In this document: positions 49,677 through 58,731 of the stretch, piece after piece | Layout: each line of letters opens with the position of its first letter | Numbering within the stretch: the stretch's first letter is position 1 | Assembly: GCF_015352425.1 (NCBI RefSeq) | Contig: NZ_JADKNH010000004.1 | Location: forward strand, 330,013 to 394,012 | Direction of reading: 5' to 3' | Length of the DNA stretch: 64,000 bases | From: Fusibacter ferrireducens | GTDB lineage: Bacteria > Bacillota > Clostridia > Peptostreptococcales > Acidaminobacteraceae | Program-made: the position numbers and the translations under genes | The notes under the pieces: model-generated | The model's input: only the letters and a program-made list of their open reading frames with translations | Databases searched by the model: none | Told to the model about the DNA's origin: nothing

Positions 49677-51119
49677 CTAGCTCAATATGGAATTTAAAAT
49701 ATCTTGATGTGTTTCTTTATAATTCTTTTTAAATTCATACATTCTGATATCAGCAATCTTGATGAGAACATCATAAACCATAGAATCATCAGGAGAGGCG
49801 GCTAGACCATAACTGAAGCTAACAGGTAGTTTATGGCCACTAAAATTAATCGTATAATATTCAAATTTGTCGAATATGGAGGCCATCTTTTCCTCAGCTT
49901 TAGAATAGCGGATATTTTTCAGAAGAAGTACAAATTCATCGCCGCCAACTCTAGAAAAAATATCGGAATCTCTAATAGAGTTTTGAATAATGTTTGAAAA
50001 CTCTGAAAGCACAAGGTCGCCTGCAGTATGGCCAAAGGTATCGTTAATAGATTTTAGAAAGTTTAAATCACAGAGTACAATGGCATAAGGTTCAAGATTT
50101 TCAAGTGATATTTCATTATGAGATTCAAATATTTTCTCAAAATAATTGCGATTATAAGCGCCTGTGAGCTTATCGAACTTGGATAATTTAATGGTTTCAT
50201 CCACCAATAATTTATTGCGAATTGCTATAGAAATTTGTGCGCTGAAAAACTGAATGAGTTGGATATCCACTTCATCAAAAGCATTTTTCTGGCTACTGTC
50301 TATGTTCAAAATGGCGTAAAGCTTATTATCGATTATAATGGGTGAAGAAAGCGCTTCTTTGCCCTCCAGCCAATTTGCTTTTGAAAGCCATCCGATGGTT
50401 TCTTCAGAGAGCGTAGTATTACTAAAATTTTGAACATCTGAAACCACCAATGGTTTGTAAATTTTATTATCTTCACCCTGGTATAAAAATGTTTCTTCTA
50501 AAGCATAGTCGATATTTTTTAAATATTCCAGATCAAATCCTACAGCAGCTTGATATTCATACCTGTTTGTTTCGGCATTTAATATCAGTAGACTGCCTTT
50601 AGTGGCATTTTCTATAACATCAATTGCAGATTCGAGGATAAGTGTATAGAAGGCTTCATCAGCGTTGCGGTCCAAAATATGGTTGCTGACGGCAAGTATT
50701 GTATCCAAAGTACTTTCTTTGCAATAATTTAATCGATTCAATTCTAGTATGGTATTGTGACTCTGTTTTATATATTCAAGAACGAGCTGAATATTTTTTT
50801 CAAATTCATCAGAACTGAGATGGTAAGATTGGAGTAATCCGATTTTATCCTCTATTGAAGTGGCAGGGAGAATTTTATCATAAATGGGTGTATCGACCAT
50901 TTCCTCGCGTATATTTACCAGCGTCTTATTGATCAAACGTTGAAATCGAGTATAACGCATGACTAATAAAAGGTAAAGTCCAAATAGGCTAATGGTGAGA
51001 AAAAAAACTGCAAATAATAAAGACCATTGAATGAGCTTTGAGACGATAAACACAAAGACCATGCTAGAAGCCAAAATCATAACAAAGTGCAAAACTATAT
51101 GATAATTAAATTTATTCAA
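49677..51119 (-). CDS. Membrane GAF-GGDEF diguanylate cyclase
   Basis: The 480-residue protein has two N-terminal membrane helices, a helical linker, a GAF domain (about 150-300, with VSDVQNFSNTTL) and a GGDEF domain (about 315-478) with an intact RVGGDEFVLLL active site. It should make cyclic di-GMP in response to a signal bound by GAF. There is no obvious RxxD inhibition site immediately before GGDEF. It is a single gene on the minus strand. Confidence 0.93.
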   Translation of the reverse strand: MNKFNYHIVLHFVMILASSMVFVFIVSKLIQWSLLFAVFFLTISLFGLYLLLVMRYTRFQRLINKTLVNIREEMVDTPIYDKILPATSIEDKIGLLQSYHLSSDEFEKNIQLVLEYIKQSHNTILELNRLNYCKESTLDTILAVSNHILDRNADEAFYTLILESAIDVIENATKGSLLILNAETNRYEYQAAVGFDLEYLKNIDYALEETFLYQGEDNKIYKPLVVSDVQNFSNTTLSEETIGWLSKANWLEGKEALSSPIIIDNKLYAILNIDSSQKNAFDEVDIQLIQFFSAQISIAIRNKLLVDETIKLSKFDKLTGAYNRNYFEKIFESHNEISLENLEPYAIVLCDLNFLKSINDTFGHTAGDLVLSEFSNIIQNSIRDSDIFSRVGGDEFVLLLKNIRYSKAEEKMASIFDKFEYYTINFSGHKLPVSFSYGLAASPDDSMVYDVLIKIADIRMYEFKKNYKETHQDILNSILS

Positions 51120-51275
51120 TTTAAAGGCCTCCTTTACCCAAGGTTTTTAGATTTTTAAGAGTTTCTTAATACTTTATGACAGCTAAAGGGATATAATAAG
51201 ATTAAGATAATTCTATTATACATGAATTACTATCTATAGGGTAGTATAGAGTGGCTTGCTTTAGGAGGTGAGAGC

Positions 51276-51710
51276 ATGGGTTTAAACTATTTTACAATAA
51301 TGTGGGCAATTCTTATTGTGGTATTCACTCTGATTGAAGCTGCCACACTAGGACTTACATCAATATGGTTCGCTGTGGGTGCTTTGGCAGCACTTATTAC
51401 ATCCGCAATGGGATTCAATATTGTGATTCAGATGGTGGTTTTCATCATCGTGGCAGCAGTACTCTTAATTTATACGAGACCAATTGCCAAAAAAGTGCTC
51501 AAAATTGGTCACAATAAAACGAATATTGATGCCATTATAGGGCAAACAGGTTATGTAACCAAAGCAATCAAGATGAAAGAAACTGGACTTGTGAAAGTCA
51601 ATGGACAGATATGGACGGCAAAATGTCCAGAGCATGAAGAAATTGACTTAGATGAAGAAGTTGAAGTTTTAGCGGTAGAGGGCGTTAAATTGATTGTTAA
51701 GAAAAAATAA
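51276..51710 (+). CDS. NfeD family membrane protein
   Basis: The 144-residue protein has three to four membrane helices at the N-terminus and a C-terminal OB-fold domain (AIIGQTGYVTKAI, VKVNGQIWTAKCPEHEEIDLDEEVEVLAVEGVKLIV), the NfeD pattern. NfeD proteins partner with SPFH proteins, and an SPFH gene is 80 nt downstream. ATG 51276 follows TTTAGGAGG. Confidence 0.92.
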   Translation: MGLNYFTIMWAILIVVFTLIEAATLGLTSIWFAVGALAALITSAMGFNIVIQMVVFIIVAAVLLIYTRPIAKKVLKIGHNKTNIDAIIGQTGYVTKAIKMKETGLVKVNGQIWTAKCPEHEEIDLDEEVEVLAVEGVKLIVKKK

Positions 51711-51790
51711 ATGAAAACTCATGATCGTCAAATGTTGTTTGCTTGATCTTTGAGATTCAGATAAATCATATTAGATTATAGGAGGATTAT

Positions 51791-52714
51791 ATGGGTGGTT
51801 TTATATTAGGAACAATACTTGTTGTACTTGCCTTTCTACTGGTTGTCAGTAATATTAGAGTTGTACCTCAAGCAAGTTCATATGTACTTGAACGTCTAGG
51901 TGCTTATAATTGCACTTGGGAAACAGGATTGCATTTTAAAATTCCATTATTGGACAGAGTTTCAAAAAAAGTATCCTTAAAGGAAATGGTAGTGGACTTT
52001 CCACCACAACCTGTTATTACAAAAGATAATGTAACCATGAAGATTGATACAGTTGTCTATTATCAAATTACAGATGCAAAATTATTTACTTATGGCGTTG
52101 CACAGCCCATTGTAGCAATTGAAAATCTAACAGCTACAACACTTAGAAATATCATAGGACAACTTGAATTGGACGAAACGCTCACTTCACGTGATCTTAT
52201 CAACACACAGATGAGAAGTATCCTTGATGAAGCCACAGATCCATGGGGGATTAAGGTTAATCGTGTGGAAGTTAAGAACATTTTACCGCCTAAAGATATT
52301 CAAGAAGCAATGGAAAAACAGATGAGAGCAGAGCGGGAAAGAAGAGAATCTATCTTAAGAGCAGAAGGTGAGAAACGTTCGGCAATTCTCGTGGCTGAAG
52401 GTAAAAAGGAATCTGTTATTTTGGATGCAGAAGCGGAAAAACAATCGGCAATTTTAAGAGCTGAAGCTAAGAAAGAAGCTCAAATTAGAGAAGCAGAAGG
52501 TCAAGCTGAAGCTATCTTAAAAGTTCAACAGGCAACTGCACAAGGTCTTGAAATGCTTAAAGCTGCTAGCGCGGATCAAGCAGTGCTCACATTAAAAAGT
52601 TTTGAAGCATTAGAACGCGTTGCAGATGGACAAGCAACTAAGATCATTGTACCATCTGATTTGGCAGGTGTTGCTAATTTAGTAACAAGTTTAACTGAAA
52701 TTGCTAAGAAATAG
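51791..52714 (+). CDS. SPFH/Band 7 domain membrane protein (stomatin/QmcA-like)
   Basis: The 307-residue protein has an N-terminal membrane anchor (GFILGTILVVLAFLLVVS), an SPFH domain (VPQASSYVLERLGAYNCTWETGLHFKIPLLDRV) and a long charged helix rich in Glu, Ala, Arg and Lys. Such proteins form oligomeric membrane scaffolds. It pairs with the upstream NfeD gene. A terminator follows. Confidence 0.95.
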   Translation: MGGFILGTILVVLAFLLVVSNIRVVPQASSYVLERLGAYNCTWETGLHFKIPLLDRVSKKVSLKEMVVDFPPQPVITKDNVTMKIDTVVYYQITDAKLFTYGVAQPIVAIENLTATTLRNIIGQLELDETLTSRDLINTQMRSILDEATDPWGIKVNRVEVKNILPPKDIQEAMEKQMRAERERRESILRAEGEKRSAILVAEGKKESVILDAEAEKQSAILRAEAKKEAQIREAEGQAEAILKVQQATAQGLEMLKAASADQAVLTLKSFEALERVADGQATKIIVPSDLAGVANLVTSLTEIAKK

Positions 52715-52723
52715 ATGACATAA

Positions 52724-52769
52724 AAAGGGAATGACAGTTCGAATTTCAGAATTGTCATTTCCTTTTTTT
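52724..52769 (+). terminator. Terminator after the SPFH gene
   Basis: AAAGGGAATGACA (52724-52736) pairs with TGTCATTTCCTTT (52753-52765), followed by T residues. Confidence 0.88.
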
Positions 52770-52838
52770 GTGGATCACATCCGTTTCTAAATTCATTTTG
52801 CTCACAATAAAAAGGCGCTCAGAAAGGAAGTTTTTTTA

Positions 52839-53654
52839 ATGGGTAAAACTTTAATTTACTATTTTACTGGAACGGGAAATTCGCTTCATATTGCCGATAG
52901 ACTTAAAGTCCTTATTGGAGATTGCGAGTTGATCCCAATACTGAGTTATGATGACACAACCATAATTCACAATGATGGGGCAACGCAAATAGGGTTTGTT
53001 TTTCCGATTTACATGACCACATTGCCAGTGCCTATGAGGCGCTTTATCAAAAGGCTCGCTATCAGTGAACAGGTGTATCTCTTTGCACTGGCAACACGTA
53101 TTGGCACAACGCATTCGGCATTTAATGAAATCAATTCAATTCTCAAGAGACAAAATAAAAAATTGGATTTACAGTGGTCTTTTAACATGCCTAGCAACGA
53201 TCCCAAATTTGACTTTAAGAGCTTGACTGAGGATCAAATGAAGGCTTTAGAAAACAAATGGGAGTTAGAACTCGAATCCATATGCCTCAAAATCCTAGAG
53301 CAGAAGCCATTTCTGGTCAAGGATTCAACGGCGAATCGGAAAGTGCCATTCGTCAACGTGCTCAGATTTATGCTCAGTACAATGGGCTCTAAACCTCAAA
53401 AAATGTATTCAGATTTAAATTGTATTGGTTGTGGGAAGTGTGAACGCGTCTGTCCAAGTAGGCGAATCGAAATGATTCAAGGAAGACCTGTCTGGCCTGA
53501 GGATAAAGAATGCTATAGGTGCTCTGCTTGCTTAAACTTTTGTGAGATGCAAGCCTCTCAGATCAGTGGAATGACTGAAAACAATGGCAGATACGCCCAT
53601 CCGTTTGCGACAATTGAACAGATTATCAGTCAAAGGGACCCCAGAAATGAATAG
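52839..53654 (+). CDS. EFR1-type flavodoxin-ferredoxin protein
   Basis: The 271-residue protein has a flavodoxin-like N-terminal domain (YYFTGTGNSLHIADRL, the phosphate loop TGTGNS) and two C-terminal [4Fe-4S] clusters: CIGCGKCERVCPSRRI and CYRCSACLNFCEM. This layout is the EFR1 family of anaerobes, likely electron carriers. ATG 52839 follows AAAGGAAG. Confidence 0.9.
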   Translation: MGKTLIYYFTGTGNSLHIADRLKVLIGDCELIPILSYDDTTIIHNDGATQIGFVFPIYMTTLPVPMRRFIKRLAISEQVYLFALATRIGTTHSAFNEINSILKRQNKKLDLQWSFNMPSNDPKFDFKSLTEDQMKALENKWELELESICLKILEQKPFLVKDSTANRKVPFVNVLRFMLSTMGSKPQKMYSDLNCIGCGKCERVCPSRRIEMIQGRPVWPEDKECYRCSACLNFCEMQASQISGMTENNGRYAHPFATIEQIISQRDPRNE

Positions 53655-53658
53655 ATAG

Positions 53659-53706
53659 AAGCTGTGTTGAAGTCAGTAAAAAACGACTTTTGACACAGCT
53701 TTTTTT
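53659..53706 (+). terminator. Terminator after the EFR1 gene
   Basis: AAGCTGTGT pairs with ACACAGCTT around an AGTC/GACT stem, followed by T residues. Confidence 0.85.
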
Positions 53707-53984
53707 ATTTTCTCTGAAGTATCAATCAGGCAAATTATCAGTGAAAATTCAAGCTCAATTTACCCCATATTATTGAAAATGGTGTTGATGTGTCACAAGA
53801 GTGATCAAAAGAGTAAGATATTAAAGCAAAGATTAATACATTTAACTTCTAAATTAATTATTTTAATCTAAAAGTTAGAATAAGGTTAGAATATAAATTA
53901 CAATATTGACTTTGATGATCTGGAAGCCTATATTAGATTTAAGACAAGAAACCGATAGGGGTTAGATCATTAAGGAGAAGATAA
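53707..53984. other. AT-rich intergenic region before the MFS exporter
   Basis: This 278-bp stretch has no gene. It is very AT-rich, with repeated AAGTTAGAATAAGGTTAGAAT-like words near 53870-53893. It should hold the promoter of the exporter. Confidence 0.4.
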
Positions 53985-55301
53985 ATGAGTGAAAATACAT
54001 TGGAAACATCAGAAAAAGCAACATCAGAAAAAACAACATCAGAAAAAACAACATCAGAAAATATTTTAGAAAATAGAAATTTCATGCTTTTATTGTTAGG
54101 ACAGATTGTATCAAACTTGGGGAATGCACTTTATTCAATATCAATTATTTGGTATCTTATGAGTAAAGGCACTGCTCAGAATGTGGGGTTAATTGTTTCA
54201 GGATTTGGTATTTGTATGATCTTGCCACATGTTTTGGTAGGGCCGATGGGCGGTGTCATTGTAGACCGATTTAATAGACTGAAGATTATATACGGCACTG
54301 ATTTTATGAGAGGCGTGCTCTTTGCGATTCTGACTGTGGCAATTTACGCAGACTTTTATCCTATTGCAAGCATTTTTGTCATCACAATTATAAGCAATGG
54401 ATTGAGTTCACTTTTTAACTCAGCGGTAGATGCAAGTGTGCCGAACATTGTACATGAGAGTCAGCTGAATAAAGCAAATTCATACAATGGCATGTCAAGA
54501 CAACTCATGATCATAGTCGGTTCGGCTGCAGCTGGATTTCTCTACTACTATATTGGGATTGTGGGTATTTTGATTATAAATGTGATTTCATTTATGCTCT
54601 CAGGTTTATCCGAAATGTTTATAGTTCTAGAGCAAAAGGCCACTGGAAATATCGATTTCAAAGAAATGAAGCAAGATATGAAAGCAGGGTTCAATTATAT
54701 TAGAAAACAACCAGCATTGTTGAAGACCGTCATATTTTTTACACTGTTAAATCTGATTGCCAATCCGATTTATATGGTTGTCTTCCCGAGAGTAATTAAA
54801 TTTGATTTGTTATTATCCGCTAGAGAGCTTGGTATTTTCGAAGCGATCTTTGCAGGCGGGTCAATACTGGGCATGATCATTGCTTCCATGCTTCCTGTGA
54901 AAAAATCCTATTTTAAATTGATATCTATTGCCTTAATCAGTCAATGCTTTGTATTCGTTTTGTTTGCCATTCCGTTGATGCCTTGGGTTTTAAATCAATT
55001 TAAGGGAATTGAGATTTTAGCTGCATGGGCTGTAGTGGGAATAACCTTTGCTATTATCAATTCACTTTTAAACATTCCATTATTTACGATCTTACAGACA
55101 AGAATTGAGGATGCTTATAGAGGTCGTGTACTTTCAATGATTACGACACTTGCTCAAGCAGCAGTACCAGTGGGCTTTATCATTATGGGACTACTGGCAG
55201 ACCGAGTGGCCTCTTGGCTGTTGTTTCTCATCTGTGGCATATTATCATTGATTATATCTTCAGTATTTTTAGTCAATAAAGAAATTAAAGCATATTGGTA
55301 A
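53985..55301 (+). CDS. MFS exporter, macrolide-efflux (MFS_3) type
   Basis: The 438-residue protein has 12 membrane segments. Near the start it has FMLLLLGQIVSNLGNALYSI, and the loop GPMGGVIVDRFNRLKII is the MFS motif of the MefA/MFS_3 group, which exports drugs or siderophores. The N-terminus holds a tandem five-residue repeat (TSEK-A/T) encoded by four 15-bp copies, absent from usual members. ATG 53985 follows AAGGAGAAG. It is upstream of the DUF2089 operon. Confidence 0.88.
   Translation: MSENTLETSEKATSEKTTSEKTTSENILENRNFMLLLLGQIVSNLGNALYSISIIWYLMSKGTAQNVGLIVSGFGICMILPHVLVGPMGGVIVDRFNRLKIIYGTDFMRGVLFAILTVAIYADFYPIASIFVITIISNGLSSLFNSAVDASVPNIVHESQLNKANSYNGMSRQLMIIVGSAAAGFLYYYIGIVGILIINVISFMLSGLSEMFIVLEQKATGNIDFKEMKQDMKAGFNYIRKQPALLKTVIFFTLLNLIANPIYMVVFPRVIKFDLLLSARELGIFEAIFAGGSILGMIIASMLPVKKSYFKLISIALISQCFVFVLFAIPLMPWVLNQFKGIEILAAWAVVGITFAIINSLLNIPLFTILQTRIEDAYRGRVLSMITTLAQAAVPVGFIIMGLLADRVASWLLFLICGILSLIISSVFLVNKEIKAYW
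54004..54060 (+). repeat. 15-bp tandem repeat in the MFS gene
   Basis: ACATCAGAAAAAACA-type units repeat about four times in frame. Gain or loss of a unit would keep the frame but change the length of a polar tail before the first membrane helix. Confidence 0.8.
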
Positions 55302-55352
55302 TTTTCAGAAGTGTTTTTAGATTAAAATTGCAATTGAAAAGAGGTGTATATT

Positions 55353-55721
55353 TTGAAGAAAGAAGTTTTGGGCAATTGTCCTGTTTGTCAATCTAAGCTC
55401 AAAGTCGTTAAGTTGCATTGTGAGCATTGTAAAACAAGCATTGAAGGCGATTTTGTTTTGGATAAGTTCAGTTATCTCTCAAAAGAAGATAAGTTGTTTA
55501 TCGAGATTTTTATTAAAAACAGAGGCAATATCAAGGAGATCGAAAAAGATTTGGGTATTTCTTACCCAACGGTCAGACGGAACTTGGATCAAGTTATTGG
55601 CGCACTTGGATATAATGTGAAACCAAGTGAAGAAGAACTCAGTAAAAAAGAAATCTTGGAGAAATTGAGCAAAGGGGAAATTACTTCTGATGAAGCTTTG
55701 AAACGATTGAAAGGAGAATAA
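55353..55721 (+). CDS. DUF2089 family protein
   Basis: The 122-residue protein has a zinc-ribbon-like start (GNCPVCQSKLKVVKLHCEHCKTSIEGDF) and a helix-turn-helix-like middle (FIKNRGNIKEIEKDLGISYPTVRRNLDQVIGALG), the DUF2089 pattern. The C-terminal tail (KEILEKLSKGEITSDEALKRLKG) has a short SHOCT-like helix pair. It may regulate the operon. TTG 55353 lies 7 nt after AGAGGTG. The next gene starts 3 nt later. Confidence 0.88.
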   Translation: MKKEVLGNCPVCQSKLKVVKLHCEHCKTSIEGDFVLDKFSYLSKEDKLFIEIFIKNRGNIKEIEKDLGISYPTVRRNLDQVIGALGYNVKPSEEELSKKEILEKLSKGEITSDEALKRLKGE

Positions 55722-55723
55722 AA

Positions 55724-56071
55724 ATGAGTGAAGACAGATTACAAATATTAAAGTTGATTGAGAATGGAACGATCTCTTCTGAAGAGGGACTAAAATTATT
55801 GGATGCTGTTTCAGAAAAAAGAGAAGAGAAGAAGCCTGTGGAAAGTGTCAAATGGGTTAGATTAGTGGTCACAAGTGATGAAGCAGAGAAATCAGTAGAT
55901 ATCAAGTTGCCTGCAAAGCTGTTCAGAGTATTTGGTTCTAAAATTGTCAAACATGTGGATACTGATATTGATATGGAAGCCATTCTTGAGATGATTCAAT
56001 CGGGCCAAGAAGGTGAAATTATGAATATAACAACCGATGATGGGCACGTGGTATCCATCAGTTTAGAGTAG
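55724..56071 (+). CDS. SHOCT-like small protein of the DUF2089/DUF4097 operon
   Basis: The 115-residue protein starts RLQILKLIENGTISSEEGLKLLDAV, a SHOCT-like helical motif shared with the next gene. A beta-rich second half follows (KWVRLVVTSDEAEKSVDIKLPAKLFRVFG). Its function is unknown. It is tightly packed between the DUF2089 and DUF4097 genes. Confidence 0.82.
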   Translation: MSEDRLQILKLIENGTISSEEGLKLLDAVSEKREEKKPVESVKWVRLVVTSDEAEKSVDIKLPAKLFRVFGSKIVKHVDTDIDMEAILEMIQSGQEGEIMNITTDDGHVVSISLE

Positions 56072-56083
56072 GGGAGGGTAAAG

Positions 56084-57037
56084 ATGAATCATAAACTTGA
56101 AATATTGAAAATGATAGAAGCTGGGAAAATAAGTGTTGAGGAAGGGCTTGAACTCATCGAAGCAGCTGAGCAAACAGAAAGGATTGAATCGGATTCCATA
56201 AATGAAGAAGAGCAATATACTTATGGCCGAACAGAGCGTGAGACTTTAAAAAATTTTGATGTGGCACTTGTTTCTTGCAAGCTCAATATTGAAAGATCAA
56301 ATGTTGAAGATGTGACAATTGAACTTTTGAATCCTCAAACGCGTGAACTTGTGGAAAAACCAGATTGGTTACAATTCTACGAAGAAGAGAACTATATTGC
56401 CATAAAAGAAAAGAGAAGCGGTTCTTTTGGAGATTTGATCAACTTTTTCAAAGACCCAGGTGAGAACAATCTCTTCAAAACAATTTTCATCAATATAAAG
56501 TTGCCAATGAATCTTGTGGTTGATCAGGGCAAGTTCTCAAGTGTTTCTGGAAACCTCTCTGCTATCGGCTTAAATGGCGTAGATTTCACCTTTAAAACAG
56601 TGAGTGGCAAAGTGTATATGACAGGGGTAAAAGCTCAAGTGATCAAGGGCAAGTCCACTTCAGGATCGGTTATATCAGAAGATGTGAAATGTGAAAGCGG
56701 CGTCTACGGTTCCACATCAGGGCGTTTAAAAATAACGGGTCAGCATGGCACGGCAAAGGGGAAAACAGTCTCAGGCAGCATTGAATTTGATGGTGGTGAT
56801 GAGATCAAGGAAGCTGATTTTTCAACGGTATCAGGTAAAATTGACATTAAAGTTGAGACGCCTGAAAAGTACAATCTTTCTATGGATTCACTGTCCGGTG
56901 GAATCGATCCTAGTGGCTTTGCAGTTGTGGATAAAGACATAAGTGGCAAGCGCCGCGTAAATGTTTCGAACCGCTCAGAAGATCGATGGATCAAAGCTTC
57001 CACAGTTTCTGGAAAAATTTTATTCGATAAAAAGTAG
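56084..57037 (+). CDS. DUF4097 beta-repeat protein, YvlB/LiaG-like
   Basis: The 317-residue protein has the SHOCT-like N-terminal helix pair (HKLEILKMIEAGKISVEEGLELIEAAEQ). A long right-handed beta-repeat domain with recurring VSG and TVSGK words follows, as in YvlB and LiaG. Such proteins are linked to envelope stress responses. It has no signal peptide. It ends the three-gene operon and converges on the amidohydrolase gene, 32 bp away. Confidence 0.88.
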   Translation: MNHKLEILKMIEAGKISVEEGLELIEAAEQTERIESDSINEEEQYTYGRTERETLKNFDVALVSCKLNIERSNVEDVTIELLNPQTRELVEKPDWLQFYEEENYIAIKEKRSGSFGDLINFFKDPGENNLFKTIFINIKLPMNLVVDQGKFSSVSGNLSAIGLNGVDFTFKTVSGKVYMTGVKAQVIKGKSTSGSVISEDVKCESGVYGSTSGRLKITGQHGTAKGKTVSGSIEFDGGDEIKEADFSTVSGKIDIKVETPEKYNLSMDSLSGGIDPSGFAVVDKDISGKRRVNVSNRSEDRWIKASTVSGKILFDKK

Positions 57038-57068
57038 GCTATACGATTTCTGGTTCAAAAAAGTGGGT

Positions 57069-58628
57069 TTAAAATCGTGAATAGACGCAGGTGCCGTCAA
57101 TATAAGTTTGATCCACTTTTATATCGCGTAATTGTGTCTTATAGGGATCTTCGCTGAGAATAACAAAGTCGGCGAGGTATCCCTTTTTTAATTGCCCTTT
57201 TAAGTGTTCTTCATGGGAGAAATAAGCGGCATCCCGTGTAAATGCCGAAAGTGCATCGTATAGTGTAAGGGCCTCGCTCGTGTTAAATGAGATGCCATCA
57301 GGTCTTGTTCGCGTTACTGCATAATGAAGACTTCTAAGTGGATTTGGAGATTCAACAGGACAATCCGAGCCAAATCCAAGTTTGATGCCAGCGTCTTTCA
57401 TAGACTTGTAGGCATATGAGTATTGAGAGAGCGATTCGCCTACGCGATTTTTAACAATGAGCATATCATACTCTAGAAAAACAGGTTGTACTAGAGCGTT
57501 TACGCAGAGAGAAGCCATTTTTTGAATCAGGGGCAAAGTCATAATTTGAGAGTGAATAATGCTGTGACGATGTCTGTTGGGTTCACTATATTTTTCAATT
57601 GTTTCAAGAGCAATGGCATTGGTGTAGTCGCCTATGGCGTGAATCGCCAGATCAAAACCATGATCCAAACCACTCTTGATAAGCGTGTCCAATTCAGACT
57701 TCGTGTAAGTAGAGATGCCCTGAGTTTTGGGATCATCTTGGTATGGAACGGAGAGGCGTGCGGTTCTTGAACCGAGACTGCCGTCAGCCAGTATTTTAAG
57801 AGGACCAATTTTAAAGTGTGAATTGCCAGTACCTGTGCAAAGACCTAGATTTGAGAACAAATTGATATTTTCAGGAGTGAGCAATTGTACTTGTTCATAG
57901 ATTCTCAAAGGATAATCAGAGATCGATTTCATGAGATCAATAAGCTTAAGGTGTTCAGAAATTGAGACAAAGAGCAAGTCGTCGGTATGAACAGTAGTGA
58001 TACCCATGCTGAGCAACTTGGACTGGGCCTCTTTAAGATATTGAACCAATGTATCTTGATCTGGTGTGGGCATATGGTCTGTGATCAGCGACAGGGCATT
58101 TTCACGCAAAATGCCCGTTGGAGAGCTATTTTGAATGTCAATAGCACCGCCTTCAACGAATGAGTTACAATCAATATTGCATATTTCAAGGGCTTTTGAG
58201 TTGGCAACGGCAATATGTTCACAGGCTCTTCTGAGCAGCACAGGTCGATCGGGACAGATGCTGTCAAGGTCCTGTTTTGTGGGCAAGCGCTGTTCTTTGA
58301 AGAAGTCGTGATTCCAGCCACGGCCGATAATCCATTTTTCGGCGTGGGTGTCAGTGAATTGCTTGAGTTTATTTTGAAGGGATTCTATACTTGTACAGTC
58401 GTCAAGTTGACATTGAGTGAGTGAAGCACCATAGCTCAGCAAGTGCATATGAGTGTCTATAAAACCTGGACAAACGAATCTGCCTTTGAGATCAAATGAG
58501 GGCATTTTTAATTTGGGCATGCCATGGCCAAGTTCTGCTATATATGGACCGTCCACAATCATGTAATCGTAATAAGCCTCTGGCATAGTCATCGGATGAA
58601 TTTTGCCGTTATAAAAAAGTTGTTTCAT
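57069..58628 (-). CDS. Amidohydrolase, YtcJ-like
   Basis: The 519-residue protein has the amidohydrolase metal motif FIDTHMHLLSYG, WIIGRGWNHDFF, SLGSRTARL (metal-region), a late AIHAIGD, IIHSQIM and LGFGSDCPVESPNPLRSL. This is the metal-dependent YtcJ-type branch, usually of unknown substrate. ATG 58628 follows GGGAGGG. It is convergent with the DUF4097 gene and divergent from apbE. Confidence 0.9.
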   Translation of the reverse strand: MKQLFYNGKIHPMTMPEAYYDYMIVDGPYIAELGHGMPKLKMPSFDLKGRFVCPGFIDTHMHLLSYGASLTQCQLDDCTSIESLQNKLKQFTDTHAEKWIIGRGWNHDFFKEQRLPTKQDLDSICPDRPVLLRRACEHIAVANSKALEICNIDCNSFVEGGAIDIQNSSPTGILRENALSLITDHMPTPDQDTLVQYLKEAQSKLLSMGITTVHTDDLLFVSISEHLKLIDLMKSISDYPLRIYEQVQLLTPENINLFSNLGLCTGTGNSHFKIGPLKILADGSLGSRTARLSVPYQDDPKTQGISTYTKSELDTLIKSGLDHGFDLAIHAIGDYTNAIALETIEKYSEPNRHRHSIIHSQIMTLPLIQKMASLCVNALVQPVFLEYDMLIVKNRVGESLSQYSYAYKSMKDAGIKLGFGSDCPVESPNPLRSLHYAVTRTRPDGISFNTSEALTLYDALSAFTRDAAYFSHEEHLKGQLKKGYLADFVILSEDPYKTQLRDIKVDQTYIDGTCVYSRF

Positions 58629-58731
58629 CTGTGCGCCCTCCCTTTTCATTTCCTTAATATTCATTATATCGTATCGTTAATTTCATGTCAGCATGTTATA
58701 ATAAATCGAGGAAATGAACAAGGAGGTAAAA

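Noticed and set aside
49468-49680. 70-codon open frame across the second DnaA-box cluster
   Set aside because: There is no ribosome site and no recognisable protein; the conserved words in it are DnaA boxes.
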